DNA from: an uncultured Eubacteriales bacterium
GTDB lineage: Bacteria > Bacillota > Clostridia > Christensenellales > Aristaeellaceae
Reading direction: 5' to 3'
DNA length: 64,000 nt
Assembly (NCBI GenBank): GCA_902760595.1
Contig: CACWHI010000001.1
Coordinates: forward strand, 1 to 64,000
Position numbers and translations under genes: made by a program. Of the stretch, positions 43,121 to 54,170 are shown piece by piece (position 1 is the first letter of the stretch; each line of letters opens with the position of its first letter). A model generated the notes under the pieces. That model was not told the origin of the DNA. It saw only the letters and a list, made by a program, of their open reading frames with translations, and searched no databases.

Positions 43121-44769
43121 TGATTGAGGTTAGTACGATCGACGGTTTGATGCTCAGGGAAATGGTGCTGGCCGGCACCTCCCTGCTGGAAAAGAACCGC
43201 GAGAAGGTGGACGCGCTCAACGTATTTCCGGTGCCTGACGGCGACACGGGTACAAATATGACCCTGACCATGACCTCTGCGGTCAAGGAAGTCAACGCCA
43301 AGGAGTATTCCAACGCCGGCGAGGCCGCCGCCGCACTGGCCAAAGGCGCGCTGAGGGGCGCACGCGGCAACAGCGGCGTCATCACCAGCCAGCTGTACCG
43401 CGGCTTTGCCAAGGCGCTGGACGGGGTGGACGCCATCACGCCGACCCAGTTCGCCGCGGCGCTGAAGCGCGGCGCGGATACGGCGTACAAGGCCGTCATG
43501 CGGCCCAAGGAGGGCACTATCCTGACGGTAGCCCGCGTGATCGCGGAGGAAGCCGTCAAGCAGGCGGAGCAGGAGCCGGACAGCTATGAGGCCCTGTTTA
43601 ATAACATCCTGAGCACGGGAGAGGCGATCCTGCAGCGGACGCCGGACATGCTGCCGGTGCTCAAGCAGGCGGGCGTCGTCGACGCCGGCGGGCGCGGCCT
43701 GATGCATATCTATACGGGCTACGCCGCGGCGCTCAGGGGCGAGTCCATCGACGTAGCCGACGCCGAGGAACAGGCGGCCGCGGACCAGCAGCAGGCGGCC
43801 GCGGAGACCGGCTGGGCCCAGAGCGCCTATATGTACGGCGTGCGCTACTCTATCGTGAACATCGGCAAAAAGGCCGTGCAGTCCGATATCGACCTGCTCA
43901 AGCGCCAGCTGAACCGCATCGGCGACTGCCTGAACATCGAGGGCGACCTGAAGCGCCTGGGCGTGCGGGTGCAGACCAACGACCCGGGCAAGGCGCTGCA
44001 GTACGGCCAGATCCTGGGCGATCTCGTCGATCTGGAGGTCACGAACCTGAAGGTGGCCGCCCAGCCTGACGAGCCTGCCGAGGAAGCGCAGCCGGAGGCA
44101 CCGAAGGAAAAGAAGCCCTACGGCATGATCGCCGTGTCCCTGGGCGAGGGCTTCTCCGCGATCTTCAAGGACCTGGCCATCGACGCCATCGTCGAGGGCG
44201 GGCAGACCATGAACCCCTCCATCGAGGACCTGGCGAAGGCCATCGAATCCGTCTCAGCGGAAACGGTCTTCGTGTTCCCGAACAACGGCAACGTCATCCT
44301 GGCCGCGCAGCAGGCGGCTGAGATCTCCGAGGGCCGCGTGATCGTGATCCCGACCAAGAACGTGGCCATGGGCATCGCCGCCGCGGTCGCCTTCCAGCCG
44401 GACCTGTCTCCGGAGGAGAACACCGAGAAGATGAGCCAGGCCGCCGAAAACGTGCGGACCGCGGCCATCACCTACGCCGTGCGCGACAGCGAGTTCGAGG
44501 AGCTGCATATCAAGCAGGGCGATATAATCGGCCTGGCGAACGGCAAGGTGACCGACAAGGGCGACAGCGTCCGCGACGTGGCCATCGCCGTGACCGGGCA
44601 GATCGTGACCGAGGACGACAGCCTGATCACCCTGTACTACGGCGCGGATACCAGCAAGGAGGACGCGCAGGCGCTGGCGGACGAGTTCGCCGAGCTCTAT
44701 CCCGATTGCGACGTGGATATCCAGAACGGCGGCCAGCCCCTGTATTTCTACCTGATCGCGGTGGAGTAA
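43120..44769 (+). CDS. DAK2 domain protein, FakA-like fatty acid kinase catalytic subunit (YloV)
   Basis: A 549-residue protein. The N-terminal DAK2/DhaL-type nucleotide-binding domain has NVFPVPDGDTGTNM (residues 31-44) and GALRGARGNSGVI. The middle and C-terminal domains match the FakA/YloV arrangement. FakA phosphorylates fatty acids bound by a FakB protein, feeding phospholipid synthesis. No fakB is in this window. The 42856 frame opening is not the start: the ATG at 43120 overlaps the Asp23 stop. A terminator follows. Confidence 0.9.
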   Translation: MIEVSTIDGLMLREMVLAGTSLLEKNREKVDALNVFPVPDGDTGTNMTLTMTSAVKEVNAKEYSNAGEAAAALAKGALRGARGNSGVITSQLYRGFAKALDGVDAITPTQFAAALKRGADTAYKAVMRPKEGTILTVARVIAEEAVKQAEQEPDSYEALFNNILSTGEAILQRTPDMLPVLKQAGVVDAGGRGLMHIYTGYAAALRGESIDVADAEEQAAADQQQAAAETGWAQSAYMYGVRYSIVNIGKKAVQSDIDLLKRQLNRIGDCLNIEGDLKRLGVRVQTNDPGKALQYGQILGDLVDLEVTNLKVAAQPDEPAEEAQPEAPKEKKPYGMIAVSLGEGFSAIFKDLAIDAIVEGGQTMNPSIEDLAKAIESVSAETVFVFPNNGNVILAAQQAAEISEGRVIVIPTKNVAMGIAAAVAFQPDLSPEENTEKMSQAAENVRTAAITYAVRDSEFEELHIKQGDIIGLANGKVTDKGDSVRDVAIAVTGQIVTEDDSLITLYYGADTSKEDAQALADEFAELYPDCDVDIQNGGQPLYFYLIAVE

Positions 44770-44779
44770 TGCTGTAAGC

Positions 44780-44797
44780 GGCGCGGGATCCCGCGCC
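44780..44797. repeat. 18-bp perfect palindrome
   Basis: GGCGCGGGATCCCGCGCC, two nine-base arms without a loop, between the DAK2 stop and the terminator. It could fold only as a hairpin with a few unpaired central bases, or act as a protein-binding site. Confidence 0.6.
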
Positions 44798-44816
44798 AAC
44801 ATGTCCTGTTCATTCC

Positions 44817-44851
44817 GCTCTGTGCAAAACGACGCTGCACAGAGCTTTTTT
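44817..44851 (+). terminator. Intrinsic terminator before the HAD-Tmk gene
   Basis: Ten-base stem GCTCTGTGCA (44817-44826) / TGCACAGAGC (44836-44845), nine-base loop, then six T bases (44846-44851). The T run ends right before the ribosome binding site of the next gene. Confidence 0.92.
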
Positions 44852-44864
44852 CGAGGTGAAGGCT

Positions 44865-47185
<2,321 letters not shown>

Positions 47186-47205
47186 TGCTGATTCTTTCGA
47201 CCCTA

Positions 47206-47247
47206 TTGCACTTTTAGCTAATTTATGGCATAATCAAATTAGCTAAA
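47206..47247 (+). promoter_or_regulatory. Promoter and palindromic operator of the toxin-antitoxin pair
   Basis: TTGCAC (47206-47211), 17 bases, CATAAT (47229-47234). A perfect inverted repeat, TTTAGCTAATTT (47213-47224) and AAATTAGCTAAA (47236-47247), covers the spacer and flanks the -10. This is the usual geometry for autorepression by an antitoxin or antitoxin-toxin complex. Confidence 0.85.
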
Positions 47248-47264
47248 CGAGAGAAGGCAGCGGC

Positions 47265-47513
47265 ATGAGCGAAGCGATTGCGACGGCAACATCGACGGAG
47301 ATGCAGAATAACTTCGGAAAATATCTCCATATCGTGATGAATGGCGGCGAAGTGATCGTCACCCGAAATGGAAAAGAAGTCGGGCGGTTTATCCCGAGGA
47401 GAGCGGCCGTATCATACCTGACCGATTCCCTGACCGGCATCCTGTCTGAAAACGCGGACCTGGATCTGGCAAGGGAAGAGAGGCTGAAAGCGAAGTATGA
47501 GAGCGCTGATTGA
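47265..47513 (+). CDS. Type II antitoxin, Phd/YefM family
   Basis: An 82-residue protein with the Phd/YefM N-terminal DNA-binding fold: STEMQNNFGKYLHIVMNGGE followed by VIVTRNGKEVGRFIP. The C-terminal acidic/basic helix (DLDLAREERLKAKY) would bind and neutralise the toxin. It overlaps the toxin gene by 17 bases, and the operator palindrome upstream is its likely target. The neighbourhood has lower GC than the flanking genes, consistent with horizontal acquisition. Confidence 0.88.
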   Translation: MSEAIATATSTEMQNNFGKYLHIVMNGGEVIVTRNGKEVGRFIPRRAAVSYLTDSLTGILSENADLDLAREERLKAKYESAD

Positions 47514-47919
47514 CGGAAGTATCATCCTGGATGTTTTACAGGGCCGTGAGCCGTACCTTGACGCCTCTTCAAAGATCTGGAAGCTGTGCGAAACCGAGCG
47601 GGTCGAAGGCTTCGTTTCCGCGCTGACTTTTGCCGATCTGGTCTATGTCATGCGAAAAGAACTGGATCCGGACGGTGTCCAGGAGGTGTTAAAGAAGCTG
47701 ACGCTCATCTTTCATTTCACTGACCTGGAAATTACCGATTTGACGGAAGCGGCCGGGATGAAGCGGAACGACTACGAAGACGCCGTGCAAGCCTCGACCG
47801 CAATGCGCATCCACGCGGACTGCATCATCACCAGAAGTATAAAAGACTATCTGAAAAGCGCGGTTCCAGCCTATACGCCCGCGGAGTTTCTGCAAAGATT
47901 GTTTTACTCCGGCAAATAG
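47497..47919 (+). CDS. PIN-domain toxin (VapC family ribonuclease)
   Basis: A 140-residue PIN-domain protein. Acidic residues placed as in PIN nucleases are Asp6 (ALIDGSIILDVL), Asp47 (SALTFADLVYV, in the place of the usual Glu), Asp95 (DYEDAVQAS) and Asp117 (ITRSIKDY). PIN toxins cut RNA, often tRNA or rRNA, until restrained by the antitoxin. The common Asn after the first Asp is changed (DGS). It is probably functional, since the frame is intact. Confidence 0.85.
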   Translation: MRALIDGSIILDVLQGREPYLDASSKIWKLCETERVEGFVSALTFADLVYVMRKELDPDGVQEVLKKLTLIFHFTDLEITDLTEAAGMKRNDYEDAVQASTAMRIHADCIITRSIKDYLKSAVPAYTPAEFLQRLFYSGK

Positions 47920-48010
47920 ACATTTCCCGGATGACGCGCCGCGCCAGCGTTAACCCGCTATTCGCTATTTGTTAAATCTCACCGATTCTCTGTACGGGAA
48001 GGGTGAATTG

Positions 48011-48019
48011 TGCTATAAT
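48011..48019 (+). promoter_or_regulatory. Extended -10 promoter for maf and the mre operon
   Basis: TGCTATAAT (hexamer 48014-48019) with only a weak -35 (TGTACG) at 17 bases. It precedes the maf start by about 60 bases. Confidence 0.55.
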
Positions 48020-48080
48020 AACTCTCCCGGCGGTTCAGCGGTACTCGACGGGACAAAACTGAACTGTACAGGGAGGAAAT

Positions 48081-48644
48081 ATGACCGGACCACTGATTTT
48101 AGCCTCCGAGTCGCCCAGGCGGAAAGAGCTGCTGACACAGGCGGGGATCACGTTCACGGTGAAAAGCGCTCACGCGCCGGAGATCAAGGAAGGCCTGCCG
48201 GACGAGGTGACCGTGCATAACGCGGTCGCCAAGGCGAAAGCGGTGTGGGAGCTCCATCCCGGGCGCGCCGTGCTCGGCGCGGATACGGTGGTGTATGTGG
48301 ACGGCCGGGTCTTCGGAAAGCCGAAGGACGCCGGCGAGGCCCGGCGTATGCTGGAACAGCTGAACGGGCGCTGGCATCAGGTGTATACCGGCGTCGCGCT
48401 GATCGCGGACGACGGGACCGTCCGCACCGCCTGCGCGGTGACGGATGTGCATTTTGTCGAAATGACGGCGGAGGAGATCGAAGCCTATATCGCCACGGGC
48501 GAGCCCTACGACAAGGCCGGCGCGTACGCGGTGCAGGGCCGGGCCGGGTATTATATCGACAGGATCGAGGGCAGCTATTCCAACGTGATCGGGCTTCCGC
48601 TTGCCACGGTGCGCGGGCTGCTCGGCAATATCAATAATCATTGA
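48081..48644 (+). CDS. maf: Maf family nucleotide pyrophosphatase
   Basis: A 187-residue house-cleaning enzyme that hydrolyses non-canonical or modified nucleoside triphosphates such as dTTP/UTP derivatives. It shows ASESPRRKELL, the catalytic GADTVVYVDGRVFGKPKD stretch and GYYIDRIEGSYSNVIGLPL. GGGAGG precedes the ATG. In many Bacillota maf sits beside radC and mreBCD; here radC is missing and mreB follows 24 bases downstream. Confidence 0.95.
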   Translation: MTGPLILASESPRRKELLTQAGITFTVKSAHAPEIKEGLPDEVTVHNAVAKAKAVWELHPGRAVLGADTVVYVDGRVFGKPKDAGEARRMLEQLNGRWHQVYTGVALIADDGTVRTACAVTDVHFVEMTAEEIEAYIATGEPYDKAGAYAVQGRAGYYIDRIEGSYSNVIGLPLATVRGLLGNINNH

Positions 48645-48668
48645 CGATGGGATTGGAAGATAGAGACT

Positions 48669-49712
48669 ATGGCAATCATTGCGCCTGATATCGGAATCGA
48701 CCTGGGTACATCCAATACGCTGGTGCATGTACGCAGAAAAGGGATCGTGATCAACGAGCCGACCATCCTGGTGGTGGACAGCCAGGGCAAGCACGCCGTC
48801 AAAGCGATCGGCGAGGACGCGCGCGCGCTCCTGGGCCGCACGACCGGCGAGGTCTCCGCTGTCCGCCCGCTGACGGACGGCATGATCCGCGATTTCGAGA
48901 TGGCGGAATATTTGCTGCACTTTTTCATGCGCAAGGCGATCGGCGTCTCCCGGCTGGTGAAGCCGCGCGCCATCGTGACGATCCCCAGCCGCATGTCGCC
49001 CATCGAGCGCCGCGCCGTGCGCCAGGCGGCCCTGTACGCTGGCGTGCGCAAGAACGGCCTCAACCTGCTGGAAAAGCCGTTCGCGGCGGCCCTCGGCTCC
49101 GGCTTGCCCGTATTTGAGCCGGTGGGCAGCATGGTCGTGGATATCGGCGGCGGCACGACAGAGGCCGCAGTCATCTCCCTGGGCGGCATCGTGGTGTCCC
49201 GCTCCGTGCGCATCGGCGGGGAAAAGATGGACGAGGCGGTGGCCGCGTATATCAAGAGAGATTTCAACATGCTCATCAGCGACCGCACCGCGGAGGAGGT
49301 CAAGATGGACCTGGGCGCCGCGCTGCCGCTGAAGGAGGAGCGCAAGGCGCTGATCCGCGGACGCGACCTGATCACCAACCTGCCGCAGACCGCGGAGATC
49401 TCGAGCACCAAGATCTACGAGGCGCTGAAGCCGACCTGCGACGCGATCCTCGCGGCGATCCAGTTCGTGCTGGAGCGCACGCCCCCGGAGCTCTGCAGCG
49501 ACATCATGCGCGACGGCATCCACCTGACCGGCGGCGGCGCGCTCCTGTTCGGGCTCGACCAGTACATCGCCTCCGAGCTGGGCATCAAGGTCTACCTGGC
49601 CAAGGATCCGCTGTCCTGCTCGGCGGTCGGCGTGGGCCAGCTCACGGAGAATTTCGACATGCTTCACCGGATCGTGCGCAGCGCGTTCCTGCGCGACGAT
49701 ACTGAGGAGTAA
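48669..49712 (+). CDS. mreB: Rod shape-determining actin homologue MreB
   Basis: A 347-residue actin-fold ATPase forming membrane-bound filaments that guide lateral wall synthesis. Landmarks are DIGIDLGTSNTLVHV (phosphate 1), VDIGGGTTEAAVISLGG (phosphate 2) and LTGGGALLFGLD (adenosine). First of the six-gene shape operon mreB-mreC-mreD-PBP2-minD-rodA. Confidence 0.97.
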   Translation: MAIIAPDIGIDLGTSNTLVHVRRKGIVINEPTILVVDSQGKHAVKAIGEDARALLGRTTGEVSAVRPLTDGMIRDFEMAEYLLHFFMRKAIGVSRLVKPRAIVTIPSRMSPIERRAVRQAALYAGVRKNGLNLLEKPFAAALGSGLPVFEPVGSMVVDIGGGTTEAAVISLGGIVVSRSVRIGGEKMDEAVAAYIKRDFNMLISDRTAEEVKMDLGAALPLKEERKALIRGRDLITNLPQTAEISSTKIYEALKPTCDAILAAIQFVLERTPPELCSDIMRDGIHLTGGGALLFGLDQYIASELGIKVYLAKDPLSCSAVGVGQLTENFDMLHRIVRSAFLRDDTEE

Positions 49713-49717
49713 GACGA

Positions 49718-50971
49718 ATGGCAAAGAAAGAGCGTAAGCAGCGGAAAGCGAAGGAGCGGCGCGGGAGCTTCGGCCGGAACGTGATGATCTTCGGCGGAAG
49801 CGCCCTGCTGCTGATCGTGATCGTGATCATGCTGCTGGGGAATTTCTTCGACCAGCCGATCCTGGACAAGCCGGCGGAGATCATCTCCAATATCATGACC
49901 CCGATCCAGAACGGGGTCTCCCGTGGCATCAGCTGGGTCACGGGCTATTTCCGCGCCATGAAATACCGCAGCAACCTGGAATACGAATACGAGCAGGCGC
50001 TGCTCAAGCTGGAGGAGCTGCAGGACCAGGCCATGCTGGCCGACGAGTACGCCGCGCGCCTGAACGCGTATCAGGACCTGAGCATGGAGAGCATCGGCAA
50101 CGAGGCCATGCATCCTTTGTCCGCGACGGTCATCGGCCACGACACGGGCAACTATTTCTCTACCCTGGAGCTGGACAAGGGCACCCGGGACGGCGTGCAG
50201 AACTATATGGCCGTGGTCTACAGCGGCGGCCTGGTGGGCTATACCTACGACGTGCGCGGCGCCAGCTGCAAGGTGGCGACGATCATCGACAGCGACACCA
50301 CCATTCCCGCCCTCATGGAATCCAGCCGGGACCAGGGCTCCGTCAAGGGCACCTACGGCCTGACCGGCGAAGCGCTGTGCCGCATGTACTACCTGCCTGA
50401 GAACCACCTGCCCCGCACCGGCGATATCGTGGTCACCTCGGGCGTCGGCATGCCGTTCCCCAAGGGGATCCCCATCGGCACCGTGCGCGAGAGCACCCGC
50501 GGCATGGAGGACAACAAGCAGTATGTGGTCATCCAGCCCATCGTCGATTTCCAGCATCTCGAGTATGTGATCATCTACCGCTATATCCCGTCCTACGCGG
50601 AAACGGCGCAGCTGAGCAACGATACCAGCATCCAGACCACGCTGGTGCCGCTGTCCACGGCGCGCCCACTGCCGGAATTCGCGACCGGCGTGGGCACCAG
50701 CTTCGAGGAAGCGGGCCTGACGACGCCGATCCCCGCGGAGGAGACGACGCCGGAGCCCGAGGTGACCGAGACGCCCGCGCCCACGGCTGAGCTGTCTCCC
50801 ACGCCGGGCTTCACGGTGGCGACGCGCTCTCCCGAACCGAACCTGGAGTACAACCGTTCCACGCCGACGCCGGTGGGCCCGACCCCGAGCCCGACGCCGG
50901 TGCCGACGCCGACGCCCATTCCCGAGTTCGATATGGACGCGCAGCATTTTGAGGAGGAAGAAGAGGATTGA
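49718..50971 (+). CDS. mreC: MreC with long Pro/Thr-rich C-terminal tail
   Basis: A 417-residue bitopic membrane protein linking MreB to the wall synthases. It has a basic N-terminus, one span (ALLLIVIVIMLLGNF), a short coiled coil (about 85-120) and the MreC beta domain with GLVGYTYDV and VVTSGVGMPFPKGIPIG. Typical MreC proteins end at about 280-300 residues; here about 110 more follow, rich in Thr, Pro and Glu (TPTPVGPTPSPTPVPTPTP) and ending acidic (EEEEED). The tail lies outside the membrane. The stop overlaps mreD by four bases (TTGA). Confidence 0.92.
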   Translation: MAKKERKQRKAKERRGSFGRNVMIFGGSALLLIVIVIMLLGNFFDQPILDKPAEIISNIMTPIQNGVSRGISWVTGYFRAMKYRSNLEYEYEQALLKLEELQDQAMLADEYAARLNAYQDLSMESIGNEAMHPLSATVIGHDTGNYFSTLELDKGTRDGVQNYMAVVYSGGLVGYTYDVRGASCKVATIIDSDTTIPALMESSRDQGSVKGTYGLTGEALCRMYYLPENHLPRTGDIVVTSGVGMPFPKGIPIGTVRESTRGMEDNKQYVVIQPIVDFQHLEYVIIYRYIPSYAETAQLSNDTSIQTTLVPLSTARPLPEFATGVGTSFEEAGLTTPIPAEETTPEPEVTETPAPTAELSPTPGFTVATRSPEPNLEYNRSTPTPVGPTPSPTPVPTPTPIPEFDMDAQHFEEEEED

Positions 50972-51639
50972 AGCAGTTGATCCGGCCGCTGCGCGTCGTC
51001 ATCCTGACGCTGATCAGCTATCTCCTGGACGTCTGCGTGATGCGGCATCTGTATATCGGCCCGGTCACGGCGAACGCCTGCCTGGCCGGCATCGCCATTA
51101 TCACGGTGAGCTACGGGAAGAAGGCCGCCTTCTGCGCCGGGTGCATCATCGGCATCCTGATGGAGTGCATGCTCTCCAGCGTGCCGGTATTGTACCTGCT
51201 CAGCTATCCCATCATCACCATGCTGTGCGCGCAGTGGTTCGCGGATCTTTCCGACCGCCAGCGCGAGCGCCGCAAGCTGGCCGTGGCCATGGAACGGCAG
51301 AACCATGAGGTCACCCGCCTCAGGGCGCTGTATCTCAACAAGATCTCCAACGGCGTGAGGAGGGTCGTGCAGTTTTTCCGCAGGGACGAGAACATGAACC
51401 CGTACCTGCGCATCCCGCTGTGCGCGTTCACGGCGGCGATCCTGTTCAATGCGGTGCAGGTGGTCTACGGCTACATCTCCGACTTCGGCCTGGACAGCGG
51501 ACACATCTTCCGCGCGCTGGCCTCTTCCCTCTATACGGTCGCGGTCGCCATCGTGCTGATGCTGCCGTACAGGGCGTTTTTGAAGGTGCTGGGCAGGCGG
51601 AACCGGCCCGGCTATTTGAATGAAGGTGAACAGGCGTGA
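50968..51639 (+). CDS. mreD: Rod shape-determining protein MreD
   Basis: A 223-residue membrane protein with several spans, starting at TTG 50968 within the mreC stop (TTGA). Low sequence conservation is normal for MreD; position between mreC and the PBP2 gene decides the call. A charged helical segment (about 90-150, including RQRERRKLAVAMERQ) separates two hydrophobic blocks and is longer than usual. GTGA overlap with the next gene. Confidence 0.85.
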   Translation: MKQLIRPLRVVILTLISYLLDVCVMRHLYIGPVTANACLAGIAIITVSYGKKAAFCAGCIIGILMECMLSSVPVLYLLSYPIITMLCAQWFADLSDRQRERRKLAVAMERQNHEVTRLRALYLNKISNGVRRVVQFFRRDENMNPYLRIPLCAFTAAILFNAVQVVYGYISDFGLDSGHIFRALASSLYTVAVAIVLMLPYRAFLKVLGRRNRPGYLNEGEQA

Positions 51640-54158
51640 AGCATAAGCACAGCAGAAAAGAACGAACGGCGAACATGACCGCCCGCTATCTGGTGTTTTT
51701 GGCGGGGATCATCCTGAGCGGCGTGATGCTGGTGGCGGGCCTGTACCGCCTGCAGATCGTGAACGGCGACTATTACGCCGAGCGCGCGGGCACCCGGTCC
51801 AACAAGACCATCGTGCTGAAGGGCACCCGCGGCATGATCACGGACGCCGAGGGCGTGATCCTGGCCAAGAGCGAGAAGATCTACAACGTGACCTTCCAGC
51901 GCGACAATTCCCAGTCCAGCACGTCCCAGTACAAGGCGTTCACCGACGCGATCATCGAGACCATTTCCATCCTGAAAAAATACAACGGCGATATCTCCGT
52001 CACCTTCCCCATCGAGCGCGACCCCGAAACGGGGGACTGGGTGTTCAATTTCGGCAAGGGCATCTCCGAGGAGGCGACGGCGACCCGTATGAGCCAGTGG
52101 CGCTCCAACCACTACCTGACCTCCTCGCGCTACGCGACGGCGGAGGCCTGCCTGGAGCGCCTGAAGACCCGCTACCAGATCCCGGAGACGCTGGATGAGG
52201 AGACCATGCTCAAGGTCATGGCGGTCTACTCGGAAATGCAGATGAATATCTTCAACTCCCTGCCCGTGGTGATCGCCAAGGACGTGGCCTTCAGCGCCGT
52301 GGGCGAGATCGAGGGCCGCAGCGTGCTGCTGCCCGGCATCGCCATCGAGGTGGGCGAAAAGCGCATCTACCCGCGCTCCACGCTGGCCTCGCAGATCATC
52401 GGCTATACCGGCAAGATCCAGAGCTATAACTCCTACTATGAAAACTACCAGGCCTCCGGCTACGCCCTCAACGACGAGGTCGGCCTGGACGGCATCGAAA
52501 AGAGCCAGGAAAACTGGCTGACGGCCTGCATCTCCGAGCGCCAGGGCAGCCGCGTCATGGAGCGCGACAGCAACGGCAAGCTGACCCGCCAGATCAGCTA
52601 TACGGAGCCGAAGGACGGCAACAACGTGAAGCTGACGCTGATCGCCTCCTACCAGCAGCGCGCCGAGCGCGCGATCCAGGAGAACGTGGAGTACATCCGC
52701 GATACCCAGGAAGAGAAGATGCAGGACGGCGACTGGCTGGAAACGAACAAGGAAAAGATCAACATCCGCGACTGGGAGGAGGACCCCGTCCGCCTGGCGG
52801 AAAAGGGCGTGCTGATCGTCATGGACGTGCATAACGGCAAGATCCTGGCGATGGCGCAGTACCCGACCTACGACCTGAACGCCATGGTGGCGGGCGGCGA
52901 AGCGGCCCAGGCCATCGTGGCCGACAAGCGCGGCCTGCTCATGAACTACGCGATCCAGACCCGCGCCGAGCCCGGCTCCACCTTCAAGATGGTCACCGGC
53001 CTCGCGGCGCTGACCAACGGCGTCATTACGCCCTTCACGCAGATCAGCGACGGCGGCCGCTTCATGAAGTACACCCGCAACCTGGCTGAAGCGCCGACCT
53101 GCTGGACCAACCACCCCGAGAAGCACCGCGACCAGACCATCGTCGAGGGGCTGACGAACTCCTGCAATTACTTCTTCTATACCCTCGGCTCGTATCTGTA
53201 CGGCGACGAGGGCACGGACCGGCTGTACAAGTACGCCGCGCAGATGGGCCTGACCACCAAGACCGGCGTGGAGCTGAACGGCGAGCTGCGCAGCATCGTC
53301 GGCAACCAGACCAACCTGTACGATACCAGCGCCCCGCTGGCGGACCAGGTCACAGATACGCCCATCATCGTGGCCAACGCCATCAAGACGCATATCCGCA
53401 ACTTCGCGTCCAGCTACGGCATCAGCTACGACGACGAGCGCCTGAACCGCTGCATCAAGCAGCTGATGGACATGGCCATCAACACCGGCTCCGACTACTG
53501 GGTCCTGGAAGCGCAGAAGATCTTCATGAACGAGCTGGCCATGACGCGCAACATGGTATACATGTCCGCGCTGATGAGCGACCTGTGGAACTACCTGAAC
53601 ACCATCAAATGGGGCGGCAGCCTGGAGATCCAGATGGCCATCGGCCAGTCCATCACACTGGTCACCCCCGTGGCGGAGGTCCGCTATGCGGCCGCCCTGG
53701 TCGACGGCAGCGTCTGGAACCTCTCCCTGATCGACTCCATCACCTCCCCGGAGGGCGAGATCCTGTCCAAGCGCCAGCCCCAGCTGTTCAACAAGCTGGA
53801 AGGGGTGGAGGAATACCTGCCCTTCATCAAAAAAGGGATGAAGGGCGTGGTCGACGAGACCGGTACCGCAAAGCGATTCTTCAAGGACTGGAAGTACCAA
53901 AACGATATCTGGGCGAAGACGGGCACCTCCCAGATCACCGTGGGCAAGATCAAGATCGATATCGAGAACAACGCCTGGTTCGTCTGCCTGACGCCCTTCG
54001 ACGAGCCGCAGCTGGCGCTCGTCTCCTACATCCCGAACGGCTATTCCGGCGGCTATTCCTCTATCGCCGCCCGTGAATGGATCGAATGGTGGATGAACGA
54101 GAACAACAAGGTCATCTCGGACATCTCCCTGACCGCGGGCAACGAGCTGACGCCGTAA
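51636..54158 (+). CDS. mrdA: Penicillin-binding protein 2 (class B transpeptidase, MrdA)
   Basis: An 840-residue transpeptidase that crosslinks peptidoglycan with RodA during elongation. One N-terminal span (LVFLAGIILSGVMLVAGLY), a pedestal domain, then the catalytic domain with Ser448 in PGSTFK, Ser509-Cys-Asn511 and KTG at 761-763. The gap between the second and third motifs (about 250 residues) is clearly larger than usual and holds an added helical stretch (about 575-650). The start is GTG 51636, overlapping mreD (GTGA). Confidence 0.93.
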   Translation: MKHKHSRKERTANMTARYLVFLAGIILSGVMLVAGLYRLQIVNGDYYAERAGTRSNKTIVLKGTRGMITDAEGVILAKSEKIYNVTFQRDNSQSSTSQYKAFTDAIIETISILKKYNGDISVTFPIERDPETGDWVFNFGKGISEEATATRMSQWRSNHYLTSSRYATAEACLERLKTRYQIPETLDEETMLKVMAVYSEMQMNIFNSLPVVIAKDVAFSAVGEIEGRSVLLPGIAIEVGEKRIYPRSTLASQIIGYTGKIQSYNSYYENYQASGYALNDEVGLDGIEKSQENWLTACISERQGSRVMERDSNGKLTRQISYTEPKDGNNVKLTLIASYQQRAERAIQENVEYIRDTQEEKMQDGDWLETNKEKINIRDWEEDPVRLAEKGVLIVMDVHNGKILAMAQYPTYDLNAMVAGGEAAQAIVADKRGLLMNYAIQTRAEPGSTFKMVTGLAALTNGVITPFTQISDGGRFMKYTRNLAEAPTCWTNHPEKHRDQTIVEGLTNSCNYFFYTLGSYLYGDEGTDRLYKYAAQMGLTTKTGVELNGELRSIVGNQTNLYDTSAPLADQVTDTPIIVANAIKTHIRNFASSYGISYDDERLNRCIKQLMDMAINTGSDYWVLEAQKIFMNELAMTRNMVYMSALMSDLWNYLNTIKWGGSLEIQMAIGQSITLVTPVAEVRYAAALVDGSVWNLSLIDSITSPEGEILSKRQPQLFNKLEGVEEYLPFIKKGMKGVVDETGTAKRFFKDWKYQNDIWAKTGTSQITVGKIKIDIENNAWFVCLTPFDEPQLALVSYIPNGYSGGYSSIAAREWIEWWMNENNKVISDISLTAGNELTP

Positions 54159-54170
54159 CGGAGGACCAGA

